Assembly: GCA_023634235.1 (NCBI GenBank)
Contig: JAMKCF010000015.1
Coordinates: 3,511,698-3,575,697, forward strand
Reading direction: 5' to 3'
Source: Pisaster brevispinus
Taxonomy: Eukaryota > Echinodermata > Asteroidea > Forcipulatida > Asteriidae
DNA: 64,000 bases
A model generated the notes under the pieces. That model did not search any database. It had not been told where the DNA came from and saw only the letters and a program-made list of their open reading frames with translations. Shown here one piece after another: positions 1 to 11,079 of this stretch. The first letter of the stretch is position 1. Each line of letters starts with the position of its first letter. Made by a program: the position numbers and the translations under genes.

Positions 1-250
1 TAAGAAGGAAGAATATTATACCTGGATTTTTGAGACGATACTGGGCGTCCCTCTCGAGATAGAAAATGCCCGCTATCATCTCGAAAAAGGCTCCCAGTAG
101 CCTTTTTAAGGTATGGCAGACACTGTAGGAGTGCACTGTTTGGTTTGGGTTCATACAGACAAATTTACCCAAACCTAATACATGTCGTGTCATAGTATTG
201 GGTCATATCTCAAAATGGAATATTGAAGGATACACACAACTTTTTTGTAG

Positions 251-323
251 TATCCCATTTTTGTTAATCCCATTTTTGTTTATCCCACATTTGTTTATCT
301 AATTTTTGTTTATCCCACTTTTG
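251..323. repeat. Short tandem repeat, about 16-bp unit
   Basis: Four to five imperfect copies of a unit resembling TTTTTGTTTATCCCAC stand in tandem. They lie directly beside the start of a palindromic miniature element. No gene is visible in the first 1 kb apart from repeats. Confidence 0.7.
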
Positions 324-328
324 CCCAA

Positions 329-466
329 TGGGAGACTTTTTGGGGACTCTAGGTGCCTTACCAGGTAAATCCATTGTTCTTGGAAATGTGCGCATGCTCA
401 GAATGACGTGAACAATGAAAATTTACCTGGAAAGTCTGCTGCCACCTAGCGCTCAAAAGTCTCTCA
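329..466. mobile_element. Palindromic MITE, TGGGAGACTTT family, copy 1
   Basis: The left end reads TGGGAGACTTTTTGGGGACT and is followed by a CTAGGTG motif. The right end carries CCACCTAGCGCTCAAAAGTCTCTCA, which is its approximate reverse complement in two blocks. Both halves contain an ACCAGGTAAAT / ATTTACCTGG inverted pair. A second copy lies at 4104-4386. No coding capacity is seen, so I read it as a non-autonomous DNA element. Confidence 0.6.
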
Positions 467-993
467 TTTCATGGCGGAGCTTACACCCGAATTCTGCGCT
501 TTACAGCTCATAGAATTGTGTTCTTTCAGGCATGTGATTTCTCAGGATTTTCTCAAAACTTCATTGAGCCTTCAAATTTTCTGAAAAGAAATAAAGTTTT
601 CACCAAAAGAAAGATTTAGTCCATTATAACTGCAAACCTGTAGTTATAGTCTGTAAACCTCCTGAATGGTAACATCTGAGAGGTTCCCAGTCTAGAATAA
701 GAGAGACAGAAGAGCTGCAAGCTGTTTTTCAGGAATTTTGACATCCGTCTGATCTAATTCCTGGCACTACAGGGCACTGTGCACAATTCTACAGTAAGCA
801 GAGCCATAATACATTTTCTTGCCCTTGGGGAAAGTTTCCCCCTCGAGACCGTCTCAAGACCTTTTTTTTATGCATTCTCCGGTCTTGGTCTCCCCATGCC
901 CGAAGCCTTTCTCAGATTTGTGGGTGAAAATTTATCCCGCTCTCTAAAAACAACTTTATTTCAAAGGGGGGTCGTTTCTAACTGTTTTATAAT

Positions 994-1151
994 AATTGGG
1001 TTTGAACAAAGAAAATTTGACTGGAGCGGGACTTGAACCAACGACCTCCGGATTAACGTACCGGCGCTCTACCAACTGAGCTATCCAGCCCTATGTTGGC
1101 GGTCTCCCTCTTAGTCAATATCTTTGTTCTGGGGTACCAGTCAGAAACCAA
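994..1151 (-). mobile_element. tRNA-Asn-derived SINE, complete, with target-site duplication
   Basis: On the minus strand this holds a tRNA-like block (about 1018-1090) with A-box and B-box sequences and a GTT (Asn) anticodon position. A conserved 5' leader contains CAAAGATATTGACTAA and GGGAGACCGCCAACATAGGG, and the tail ends in TTTGTTCAAACCCAATT. An 11-bp direct repeat, TGTTTTATAAT, flanks it at 983-993 and 1152-1162, which fixes the insertion boundaries. It has inserted into an older TTAA-type MITE whose halves continue on each side. The loop has C where the universal U33 should be, so this is not a functional tRNA gene. Confidence 0.8.
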
Positions 1152-1255
1152 TGTTTTATAATATCAACAGCTCTCCAGTGCTCTTTACCAAGGAAGTTTT
1201 TATGGTCATTAACTTGTGGAGTTAATTACCAAAAGTACACACTGCCTTTAAACAC
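1152..1255 (-). mobile_element. End of a TTAA-flanked MITE interrupted by the SINE
   Basis: On the minus strand it begins after TTAA with AGGCAGTGTGTACTTTTGGTAATT and continues through a block resembling GCACTGGAGAGCTGTTGATA. It resumes beyond the SINE near 982 with TTAGAAACGACCCC, matching the same internal blocks in the complete copies at 2114-2467 and 63228-63585. The far end has diverged beyond recognition. Confidence 0.65.
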
Positions 1256-1296
1256 TACATAAGTAATAAAATATGCGTTCATTAGTACAGAATAAT

Positions 1297-1790
1297 CATA
1301 ATAATAATAATAACACAGCATTTGTAGGGCGCACTTTGTCTATTAAACATCCAAAGGTGCTAGTCTACGTCGATTAAAGAATTCTCAGTTGTGTTCATAG
1401 GCTAATCTGAGAAGATGTGTTTTCAAGAGATTGTTGGAAGTGGGAAATGTGATATTTAGGCAGAGATTGGGGGGGGGGGTGGGGATACTAGAGAAGGCCC
1501 TATCACCATAAGTGGCAAGGCGAGTCCAGGAAACAAACAGCACGCTGCCCGATGACCTCAGACCTGGCCTGACATGTAGGTGCTGAAGCATGCTCTGTAG
1601 GTAGGGAGGGGCTGAACCATGAAGTGCTTTGAATGTCAGGAGGTTGCTCTTGTAAGGAATTCTGAAACTAACGGGTAGCGAGTGTAGATTGTGTAGGGTG
1701 GGAGAGATTATCGAAGACATTTTACTACCAATCACTAATCTTGCAGCAGAATGTTGGACTGGTGGACATTGAAACAATGCAGAACAGATT
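1297..1790 (-). mobile_element. Non-LTR retrotransposon 3' end (RT C-terminal region)
   Basis: The minus-strand reading frame at 1385-1777 matches the C-terminal reverse-transcriptase region of CR1/I-like LINEs: a QHSAARLV motif, then LPVSFRI-YK, LLTFKALHG-APPYL, LRSSGS, GDRAFSS and a final LLKTHLLRLAYE. After the stop comes a short 3' UTR that reads GCGCCCTACAAATGCTGTG on the minus strand. It ends in a TTATTA microsatellite tail at about 1297-1316. It is heavily 5'-truncated, and a poly-G run interrupts the frame. Confidence 0.75.
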
Positions 1791-2113
1791 CTTCTTATTC
1801 AATTATTTCTTACTTCACTCATGTTAAACTTGTTCCCATCACACTGCGTAGTATTGTGTTGAAAAAAAAGTGACACATCAAAGCATGATTTACATGTAAT
1901 GAAAAACAGAAAAAATAACAAGGTGAAAATACCCCCCAAAAAAAAAATATATATATATATATATAAATAAATAAATAAACAAACACAGATTACTTTTCCA
2001 AATCAACAAAATGACAATTTAATTCAAACAGCAAGCTAAGTACACGGATTGCAAAATTATATTGAAACATTATCAATGTAAAGGTATAGATGTACAATCA
2101 AATAGTTGATTAA

Positions 2114-2467
2114 AGGCAGGGTGTACTTTTGGTAATTACCTCAACAAATAATGACCATCAAAACCTGCTTGGTAATGAGCACTGGCGAGCCGTTGACACT
2201 ATAAAACTTTGTTAGAAACGACCCCCTTTAAAGTAATGTAGTGTTAGAGAAAGAGGTAACTTTTCACCCCAAAACGTGAATCTGAAGGCATCTGAAAGTG
2301 CACAATTCTATGCAACAATGGTGGGTTTTTCTTTCATTATTTTCTTGCAACTTGGATGACCACTTGAGCCCAAATTTTCATTGTTGTTTTATGCATATGA
2401 CATACGACGCAATACACCAAGTGACTGGATACTGGTCTTTGACAATTACTAAAAGTACACCCTGCCT
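2114..2467 (+). mobile_element. TTAA-type MITE, complete copy
   Basis: The 5' end AGGCAGGGTGTACTTTTGG is preceded by TTAA. The 3' end CAAAAGTACACCCTGCCT-type inverted repeat is followed by ATAA, probably a mutated TTAA. Internal landmarks are GAGCACTGGCGAGC, TTAGAAACGACCCC, CACCCCAAAA, GCACAATTCTATGCAAC, GAGCCCAAATTTT and TACTGGTCTTTGACAATTAC. The same order recurs at 63228-63585. No open frame is present. Confidence 0.75.
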
Positions 2468-2479
2468 ATAAACAATGAA

Positions 2480-4100
2480 CTACTCTTGGTAATAAAATGA
2501 TACTTTTTGTTTGACCCTACGCCAATGAGCGATAAGCACTGTACGCTCAGTGCTGTCCAAATTCGGCAAAAAAACTAAATCCACGCTGAGTATTATAGCT
2601 ATACAACAAATTCTTTATACCAAACACAAATTATTACATCTATTCTGATGGTATGAGTACAAGAGAAATCCCCACCCCTAAAAAAATTATTAAAATAAAA
2701 ATTAATATAGTACAGACAGGACAGAATTATAAAACACCTGAAGGTTTGAAACCTGTTTAATACATTACAACATGTCATCTTAATCACCTTAAGAGTTTAA
2801 AGTTCAAGCAGTCGATCGGGGGGGGGGGGGGGGAGGAGGATACAGCATTAGTTCTAGGGTTATTTGATACTCTCTTTTTTTTATGTTGTAAGACTTTTGT
2901 AACCTTTGAAACTTGCATCCACGGTTGCTGGTTTTTGCAGTTATGTTTTTAAATCTCCTTTGAGGGTTTCTTGTTGACCTGGAAGCGTAACATCAACCAG
3001 AACTAACAGTCCACTTTGACTGGAAATGTGAGAAGTTGACTTCTGAAACTAATCCCAGGCATGAAATTCTTCCTTCTTAAGTCTGACTTCCGATTTTTGT
3101 TTGGCTTCAGAAAAATCAGAAAAATTTCGCTTGAATAACCTGAACAGTCTATTAAAGCCTCCACCACATGTACATGTACATACATTCTTACATTGCTATC
3201 TATGTGAGGACTTTCCTTAGTCCCTCTAACTTAACACTTTCCATAGACTAAGCCTATGAAAAAAAAAGTGAGGACACAAAAATACAAAGGATTCCAATGT
3301 GAGGACAGCATTGTCCCTTTTGTATTCCTTTGTTCTACTGTCCCCACACTCTTCTGGTAATACCATGCCACATGTTTAGGTCAGCTGCCAGCCCTTGTAC
3401 TAAATAAACTATTCCTACTTTTTTTTCCCAAGGACCTGCTATCATGCCTGGGTTATGTATACTTCACAATGTCAGAAAACCAATACGACCAGCCTGTGCA
3501 ATTTTACCATTTTAGCATAATTGTTATCATTTACGAGCAAGACCAAATTGTCCAGTCACTACTAGATGGGGTTAATGGCGGTGGAGATATTAATTGATGA
3601 ATTTCTACTTTCCTCTCAATGAGGCAGTAGCAACCATGATTGTGAACGGGAAAATTTGAATCAATGTATCACCGCTGCACATGGGCAAGGTTTGTGCTAC
3701 TTTTCAGTGTTTGCGTAGATAATATATGTTTTTAATTAACAACACAAACACCTTTTCTTGCAGTCCAATTTAGCAATGAAACGTTGTTTGGAAGGCAAAC
3801 AGTTCTTCAAGTTCTGAAAACGAACTTCTTGAACTTCTTAAAGGAGCTGTGGCCGTGTATGTGGAATTATCAACTATTGTAAAGCGCTTAGAGAATTAAG
3901 TGTTAATTATTATGCGCTATACGAATCGAAAGTTATTATTAATATTAACTCTCACCCAGTTCCTGTATACGCTCTCCATAGATATGATACAGAGGGAGGG
4001 CGTGAGCGTGCAGGAACTGGGGGAGAGTTCCATAATTCCATGTACAGCCACAGGCCTGCTTTGATCATGACGACACAGCCCCTTTAATATACGGATATTC
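2480..4100. other. Intergenic, no gene recognised
   Basis: No supported exon was found. It contains a poly-G tract near 2817-2834, an AT-rich stretch, an approximate inverted repeat at 3947-4029 (AACTCTCACCCAGTTCCTG against its complement), and a LINE-like tail at about 3880-3945 with the motif GCGCTATACGAAT followed by ATTATTAATATTA. Confidence 0.5.
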
Positions 4101-4103
4101 AAA

Positions 4104-4386
4104 TGGGAGATTTTGGGGGGACACTAGGGGGCAGCAGACTTACCAGGTAAATCCACTGTTCTCAGAAATGTGACAATGCTCAAAAACTGTGTAACTATGG
4201 AAATTTAACTGGGTAGGGCTGTATCCGAATTAGCTGCTTCGGCTACAGCTGCAACTGTTGCTAAGGGTGTTGGCAAGGACATCCTATACATCACTACATG
4301 ATGGCGCAGCAATCCAATTGTAGCCGTAGCCGCCAATTCGTACTCGGCCTTAATCTACTGCCACCTAGTGTTTCAAAGCATCCCAT
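4104..4386. mobile_element. Palindromic MITE, TGGGAGACTTT family, copy 2 with nested insert
   Basis: Both ends match the copy at 329-466, including TTACCAGGTAAATCCA near the left and CTGCCACCTAG near the right. Between them, at about 4215-4353, lies an unrelated palindrome (GGCTGTATCCGAATTAGCTGCTTCGG against GTAGCCGCCAATTCGTACTCGGCC), which is best read as a nested second MITE. Confidence 0.55.
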
Positions 4387-4768
4387 TGAACTGGAAAATC
4401 ATTCAATATAATTGGAAACAAAATACAAGTTAAAATTGCAGGAAAATGGATTGGCAGTGTTTGCTACAAGTGTTTGACAATCTTATCTGTATGTTGTGTG
4501 TACTAAGCATGCGTAAAGCCAAGTCGGCCTAGCGTTCAATTTAGTCCACCTTGATTCTTAAAGTGTTACTAGAGCGATTTTGGGGAAAGCAGAAAAGATT
4601 GTAAACCTTGCAGACATTATATCAGACTACTATTTAATGAGTAAGTTAAGTTATTTGGGTTCATAGTTTGTCTGTAATATCGCATCCAAAAAAAGGGTCA
4701 TTATTGGGGATTTGGCAAAACTTGAAAGCATTTCGCCGTTGAGGGCGTTTGATTTGTTAGAAAGAGCC

Positions 4769-4776
4769 TGACGTCA
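4769..4776. promoter_or_regulatory. CRE palindrome near left transposon end
   Basis: TGACGTCA, the full CREB/ATF consensus, lies 131 bp upstream of the THAP start codon. A matching site lies near the opposite terminus (10520-10527), upstream of the minus-strand gene. A promoter role is inferred from position. Confidence 0.4.
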
Positions 4777-4906
4777 CAGGGTGGACTAGGTCGTTGATGA
4801 TGTTGCGCAATCACGGCTGCAGCAGTGTGCAAGCAATGCGAAAGGTCCGTCGAGAATCACACGTCCTGATACATGTCATTGCTAAAGGGTCTGGATAATA
4901 CTTAAA

Positions 4907-5295
4907 ATGCCAAAAACGTGTGCTGTTGGAGGCTGCACAAGGAGCAGCACTAAAAATCCTCAACTCAGCTTCCTAAAATTTTCAGCAGATTCTGTTATTA
5001 GGAGACAATCGATACGTTTTGTAAACTCAACGCGATCGAACTTCAACGTTTCGAAGTGTATGTGCATCGCACGCACTTCACCGGGAAGTACTTCACCGAC
5101 GACTGCTTCTGTGCTTGGATACATCGACCGAACTCAAGCAACGGTTTGGTTTCACCCCTAAAACTACCCTGAAAACTGGTGCAGTTCCAACAACACTGAA
5201 GGCCCCTAATATTTCTACATCGTGGTCGGGGAACAAGATGAAAAGCCACAGAGTGAAAGGGCAGAACGGAGGGGAAAAAACTGGAGCGAACAAGG
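4907..5295 (+). pseudogene. THAP-domain exon of the transposon, frameshifted
   Basis: The start codon opens MPKTCAVGGCTRSS, a textbook THAP N-terminus with the first two zinc-binding cysteines, and LSFLKFSAD follows at the usual position. The second half of the C2CH finger is present but split across other frames. A histidine followed by FTGKYFTDDCF is in another frame at 5074-5109. A region ending in GAVPTT, the THAP 'AVPT box', is in a third frame around 5115-5200. At least two frameshifts are therefore needed, so the domain looks decayed. A good splice donor (AAG|GGTGAGTG) follows near 5295. THAP fingers bind specific DNA and commonly serve transposases. A genuine cellular THAP gene seems unlikely given the flanking inverted repeats. 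Confidence 0.65.
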
Positions 5296-6054
5296 GTGAG
5301 TGTGTGGTTGGTGAAACAGTAAAGTGGGACGAAAGTAGGGACTGGCCGCGGCATGCATTGCAGGCATGATCGGACCGGCCCCCAGCCAAAGTTTCCCCAT
5401 GTTTTCAAGGAAGTGCGGCTTCGAGTTCGACGTGTGCATGGTAATCTTTATATGTGTTTGCCCTATTTATGTGATACATTTCATGGTGGTCTTGCATTTA
5501 TTGCATGCTGTATTATGTATGAAACGAACGATCAGATGAGATTGAGATCGGGAAGAAAGACGTGTCCGGATACTGGGCAAATCCAACCGGCAATGTGTAC
5601 ATAATATTAGTACAGTGGTATTATGTTTTGATCGGTGGTGTAAAATGGTGTTCATCAGGTCAATAAACAATAACTACATCATTGTATACATTGTATATCT
5701 CTCTGTAAAATAGAAGTGGGTAGCTTATTACATCCCTTCCTTAATTAAATAATCCTGTCATCTTACAAATACAACACATGGGGAATGTTTCCTTCAAGTT
5801 CAATGTTGTTGTAACTAACTTGTCATAATAGTCATATGTATCCTCCTGTTGCCAAGGGTACTGACTAGCCAGTAGCCTCAGGCAGTATGAATGGAATTAT
5901 AATGGAAGATCTTTCTTGGTCATATAATGAGTGAAATATATTAGTGAGTGTCTTTCCAAAACAAAAACAAAAAACAACCATAAAAACAAATAAAAATTCA
6001 GTTATGGATTTGTGTGGTGAATAAAAAAAAAATGTTCTATTTTATTTTTTCTAG

Positions 6055-6687
6055 ATGCTGAAGGAAATGTTTGAACCTAGAGGAACAGCTGTACTGTCAT
6101 CAGCTAAACCATCAACGTCTTCAGCGTCTGCTACACTGTCCACAAAATCAAGTGATCTGATTGATTCATCTGATGAGGTAGATGTTAATTATTTAATATT
6201 CCTAACCATCTATTCTTCTAAAACATTTTTACTAATTAAATTTGATTGAAAAGCATTACATAGATACTGAATGTCATGTCGTAATTTCTTGAAAGTGTAC
6301 AATTCACACACATGACATATTTACTTAAGAGACTATTCCTGTGTTCAGCTCATGTGAAATCATTTTGTGATAGGTCAGTTCAAATCAATTGCCCTTTATA
6401 TGTCACATTTATAATGTATATTATTTGCCAAAAATTATTTTGTTCATATGTCAAATTTAAACATGTACATGTATTTGTTTGTTCTTAGGAATTGACGTCG
6501 TCATCATCTGAAATGTTTAGAAGTACTGTAACCCATGATTCATCGACCTACAGCTCAGATACCAAGGTTATTATCGTAGTCTGAATCAGAATTTAGAATA
6601 ATGAAAAAAATAGAGTTTCAACTAAATATAGAATCTAGAAAGTTGATATTGTTTTACAGGAGGCTAAAAATGACAAGCTAAAGGAGT
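6055..6687 (+). pseudogene. Possible downstream exons of the THAP gene
   Basis: Three short, plausible exons follow on the plus strand. The first is at about 6055-6177 after a TTTTTTCTAG acceptor and is serine-rich, ending in DLIDSSDE. The second, at about 6488-6567, is also serine-rich. The third, at about 6660-6687, encodes EAKNDKLKEY. The composition suits the low-complexity linker that often follows a THAP finger, but no catalytic domain is reached. Splice sites were judged by eye only. Confidence 0.35.
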
Positions 6688-7734
6688 ATGTAAATTATTT
6701 AACAGATATATTTTGTGGACCAAAATAAATGTTTATTTACTCAAACTCTTTTAATTTATCACAAGTTGATATTGCAATAGAAAGTTTATATATTAAAGGT
6801 TGATTACAATACATTCACAAGCAACATTCTGTGGAATAATTTTGCCAAAGTTGTAATAAATGTGCAAATACAAATTAAACAAAACAAAAACAGTATTAGC
6901 ATAAGAAGTTTGACGTTGTTAGGAAAGTACTGTATAAATCTACATGTGCAGAGCTAAATTGGGTTTCTGAGATAGAAACATTGCAAAAAATTACCATGAG
7001 AGTGTCAACATAATATAATATTTTTCCAAAAATAAAAGATAGTACACGAACATAAATAAAGAGCTGTAAAATACTTCCAAGTGGGTATTTTCATTACCAA
7101 AATAAAAAAGAGGTAAAACTAACACCTTACTTATATACATAGGCTTGTGGTTTTACCAGCACAACCAACATTTCAATATGTAAATAAGACTGTTTTTGTG
7201 CAGGACACATGTACTTTTAATTGAGGACTTACTAGTAAAATCTTGAAATTACTTGTTTTTGGGGCTACCACAAAATTCTGTTTAAACTTTAATTGCAACC
7301 TCTGGAAATACCATGCTTTTTGATTAAATTCCATACCAAGTAGGGGTCTAATGATATGATATGATCACAATGCACCACTGTTTGTTTTATTATGAAAAAT
7401 GTAATGTTACACAGGAAACAATTATTAACACGACAGTAAAAATAGCCCCAAAATTTCTCATATTTTCTTTACACACTATTACTTTGTCATTTCATTGTCA
7501 TTGTAATGTTATATCCCTATATTAAAGTAATTGTCAGCTTTTGTACTGTGGAGTGAACTCTGACAAGTTTGGTCATCAATACAGGGATGCATGTCTTTCC
7601 TTAGTGCCATACAAATCAGAAAACACTGTTTATATGCAAATATATTACCTCGGCAGTTTTTATTTATTTTTATCAAAGTTGCATGTCCATGTCTAAAGTA
7701 ATATTAAACAGCAAAAATAATTTTGAAAGAAGTA

Positions 7735-10430
7735 CAATGTACATGAAAAGTGCATACACAAAAATAAAGTTGATCCAGTTCGGGATAGCTGAAGCATTTG
7801 TATTTTCCATCTGGGTTCGGTCGGGTATGGATTTGATTCACCGCACAACATGGGAGTGGAACTTGACGATATTTCCTGGAGATTAATACGAATTTAATAA
7901 ACAGAAAAGTATAAGTACCAAGTAAGTAAACTTGTGAATTTACTATACTAGTTCATACTGTAATACAGTATAGCCATTTATTTTGCGGAATCAATCAATC
8001 TATCTTAATACATGTAATCTTGTTGACCATACAAACAATACTATAAAAATGGAAGGAGTCAGTTGTAACTTTCTGTAGAGTTATGTAATTTTTTAATGAT
8101 TTTTTTTATGATCTGATTCTATGTTCTATTTAAAGTTGTACAGTGTACATGTTTATTTACAAACAACATGGTGTATATGGAGACAAAACACAATGTCTTT
8201 TGTTGAACTTTTTCAATGTACAATACTGGTAATATTATTAAACAGTTAAGAGTTTTAAACATACAATCACTTTTGTCTTAAAACACTACTTACTTGTCAA
8301 CTGTTCCCTGTACACCCCATATTGAGCGTGGTACTGTAAATGTGCAGTCTGCAGAACTGCAGGATGCAAACAGCAGGCTTCGAACCATTCATGCTGGCTG
8401 ATACACTGGTCCTGAGCATCCAGGTTGATCCTCAAATCTGTCATTTTTGTGCGAATTGCATCAACCTCTTCACAGCAAATACAATTTGAAATATCAGGTT
8501 GCATGATGCAATGTCAACAAGTACACCTGGATATAATAAGGGGGAGGAGAGGAGAGAAAAAACCTTAACATTGTGATGTGTGCAAATACTTTTTGTGAAG
8601 TTCATTTACAAATAAACCTCGCAAAAACAAGTTTTAATTTTACTAAAACTAGGATTACTTTATTCATTAACTTTTAATATTTATATATAAATATTTTTTT
8701 GTTATTTTATTATGTTTTTTGGGGGGGTTTTTTTTTTGGGGGGAGGGGGTAGGTTTCCTTTTGTCTTTTTCTTGTTTTGTTATTTGTAAGCCTATACAAG
8801 TGTAGGCTTATGCATGGGTCCTTGTGGGAAAACAATGGAACGATGGACCCCACAAGGTATTCTTCATTTAACTTGGACCCAACAGAGGAATTATTTAGAA
8901 AAAGAAAATAATAGAACAGCAATAGCAGGACCCCACAAACCGGATCCATAAGGGTGGGGTGTGTCCCCAACACATGCCAACTTAAAGGGTACACTACATT
9001 TGACAATTGATTAATTGAACAATACTACCCAACAAGTTTGCGTATGTGTGTGTGTGTGTGTGTGGGGGGGGGGGGGGACTTGATCCCAATATTTCACATC
9101 TTTGAATGATTAGACCATGTACATGTAGTAAGTAACTATTTTAGGATTTCACCCATGCATTGCGTCAAAACATTTATCCCAAATTACTTTTAAACTTTGA
9201 TGGTAAAAAGGGTGCACTAAAATTAAATACCACACTGGATAGGATTACTGCGTAAGGTTAAGGGTAATTCGGGATAAACAAGTTATTTTGCACATTCAGG
9301 GGTCGAAAATTATACCAACCTAGCTTACATTACTAATGCCGTCAAAACAATGTTTGATTTTTGAATGGAGCCTGATAGTTAATTTACCCATAAATAAAAA
9401 TAAATAAATAAAAAAAAACTCAAAGCAAAACAGTTTTCTGCATCTATTTTCTTTTCTTTTTTAATTAAAATTATTCAATTAGCATGATTAGTACTAACTA
9501 GTACTTTTTTAGTAGGAGTGGTGAAAATATACATCCATAACTATCAATTAAACTGTATCATCATGAACATGTTCTCTCTGAACAGTACATGTAGGATGTA
9601 CTAGTGTAAAACATACTACTACTAGTACTAAGCACTTATATTATGACTATCATTCACTACGTAAACTATGCCTGTACAATTCACACGTGTGTGGTGATCC
9701 ATGTGTGTACTGGCAGTGGCATGAAGGTAGTCAATCGGCAAAAATCACCGGGCAAGGCGAAGGATTTTACAAACCCAATAGTTAGTGTAGAACTAGACCC
9801 AGAAGCTTTAACAAATAACGTACTGGCTTCTTGATATGTCTAAGATGCAACATCAGTCATTTAATTGTACTCACGATCATGTTTTGTACTCCAAATTTAC
9901 GATTTTGTTAGTCAATATGAGCTGAGAAACCATCCATCACGATCCATATCTCGCATGTATCGACGGGTGCCCTGCCACAACAACCGCGTAGTTTACATGG
10001 TTGAGGCAGGGCACCCGTCTGAAAAGCAGGCGGTTGTTTTTACAAGCTATTTTGTTGGGTATTTTTTTCATTTTTGAGGCATTTTTTGTGGCTTTTCAAA
10101 TGAAATCAAGTCAAAATTTCAACCACCTTCACTAAATAAAAACCAGGAATGTATTAGAAGTCCCCTCTACTCACCAGTCTGTGTTTAAAAGACGATCGTT
10201 GTCCTAATCGGATTCCTCTTCGTCGTCATCTTCGCCGCCTTGGCCTACCGGGGCAATGGGCTCGAACCTGTACGGTTCTGCACCACTCTGACCACGGACT
10301 CCTTATGACTTCGTCGGCAGCGGGGTCAAGCAAACTGAAATTGCTACCAGAATAAATACTCATCGCTACTGCTGTCACCGATGACATCCTCTGTTACACT
10401 GTGATCTTTCAGCCATGGTGAAATATGCAG
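7735..10430 (-). pseudogene. P2X7 C-terminal (ballast)-domain gene, decayed, inside the transposon
   Basis: Three exon blocks can be read on the minus strand. The first (about 10410-10176) holds an acidic linker with AEPYRFEP and ends in NDRLLNTDW at a GTGAGT donor. The second (8527-8292) opens with a C-x-C-x2-C cluster, then ISNCICCEEVD, a CISQHEWF block and AVLQTAHLQYHAQYG. The third (about 7886-7735) has KYRQVPLPCCAVNQI and then DGKYKCF. The order and cysteine pattern match the zinc- and guanine-nucleotide-binding cytoplasmic domain of vertebrate P2X7 receptors, which in many aquatic animals occurs as stand-alone proteins. No P2X channel segment is present. Premature stops interrupt exons 1 and 2, exon 1 needs a frame change, and part of the domain is missing before exon 3. 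Confidence 0.65.
9963..10018. repeat. Inverted repeat, 14-bp arms
   Basis: ACGGGTGCCCTGCC at 9963-9976 is exactly inverted at 10005-10018. A second, looser pair (CAACCGC / GCGGTTG) lies within and just outside it. It sits in an intron of the P2X7-C-like gene. The plus-strand frame across it reads as a protein-like stretch that I do not recognise. Confidence 0.5.
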
Positions 10431-10519
10431 GAGAATTCGTGAAACAAGCCTAAGCGAAGGGAAAGTAATGGCTTCCTTCACGCTGTTGTGTATGACAACA
10501 CAAGACCTATACCACTCTG

Positions 10520-10527
10520 TGACGTCA
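10520..10527. promoter_or_regulatory. CRE palindrome near right transposon end
   Basis: TGACGTCA lies upstream of the minus-strand P2X7-C-like gene and mirrors the site at 4769-4776 near the other terminus. Confidence 0.4.
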
Positions 10528-11079
10528 CGCAGTTGTTTGCGGAAGCTGCGTGCTCAGGGACTCTACGTGGGGGGTCTTTTCGCGATTCGGAGTGGCGAGT
10601 GCAAAAAAATGGGTCTATAAAAGTATTTTTTTTTGCATGAACAAAAGAGCCAACTCTTTGGTTTTTTTTTATGTGACATAATGAAGTATCATTCTACAGT
10701 TTTATTATAGAAGGGAAGCGCAGCACAAATCGCTCTAGTAACACTTTAAAAATGATGCTGCCACTTATTTTAGGCAACAGATGAGTGTACACTTCACATC
10801 AGACTAATCTTATATTCAAATTTCACATTTTCGGGTAGCAATCTCAATTTTATACATACTCCAAGAGCTTCCATGATCATGGGCGGACCGAGAGTACCAC
10901 CCGCCAATGTTTACAGGTAGGTCATGGGGTTAGTATAATGTGACCCGATTTTGTCCACCAACTATAAAATAATACCCACAATACTTGTTATGATTTCGAC
11001 TTGGGACGATGAACACATTTTTCTACACAACGAACTACTTATTGCTGTGATTATTCGACCGAAGCTTTGCAACAACCCT

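Larger units (their letters stand above)
4562..10745. mobile_element. 6.2-kb TTAA-flanked DNA transposon with THAP and P2X7-C-like genes
   Basis: The left end is AGTGTTACTAGAGCGATTT (4562-4580), and the exact inverse occupies 10727-10745. TTAA flanks both ends (4558-4561 and 10746-10749). TTAA duplications are typical of Kolobok and piggyBac transposons, and Kolobok elements are the ones associated with THAP domains, so Kolobok-like is the preferred label. Inside are a plus-strand THAP gene starting near the left end and a minus-strand P2X7 C-terminal-domain gene starting near the right end, arranged convergently. Both are broken by frameshifts or stops. I could not see a DDE transposase catalytic domain, so this copy is probably defective. 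A TGACGTCA palindrome lies about 200 bp inside each terminus. Confidence 0.75.

Noticed and set aside
4907..5161. Intact host THAP transcription factor
   Set aside because: The finger is split over three frames and lies within TTAA-flanked inverted repeats.
5043..5408. Minus-strand frames opposite the THAP exon
   Set aside because: They have no motifs and are shadows of the plus-strand coding sequence.
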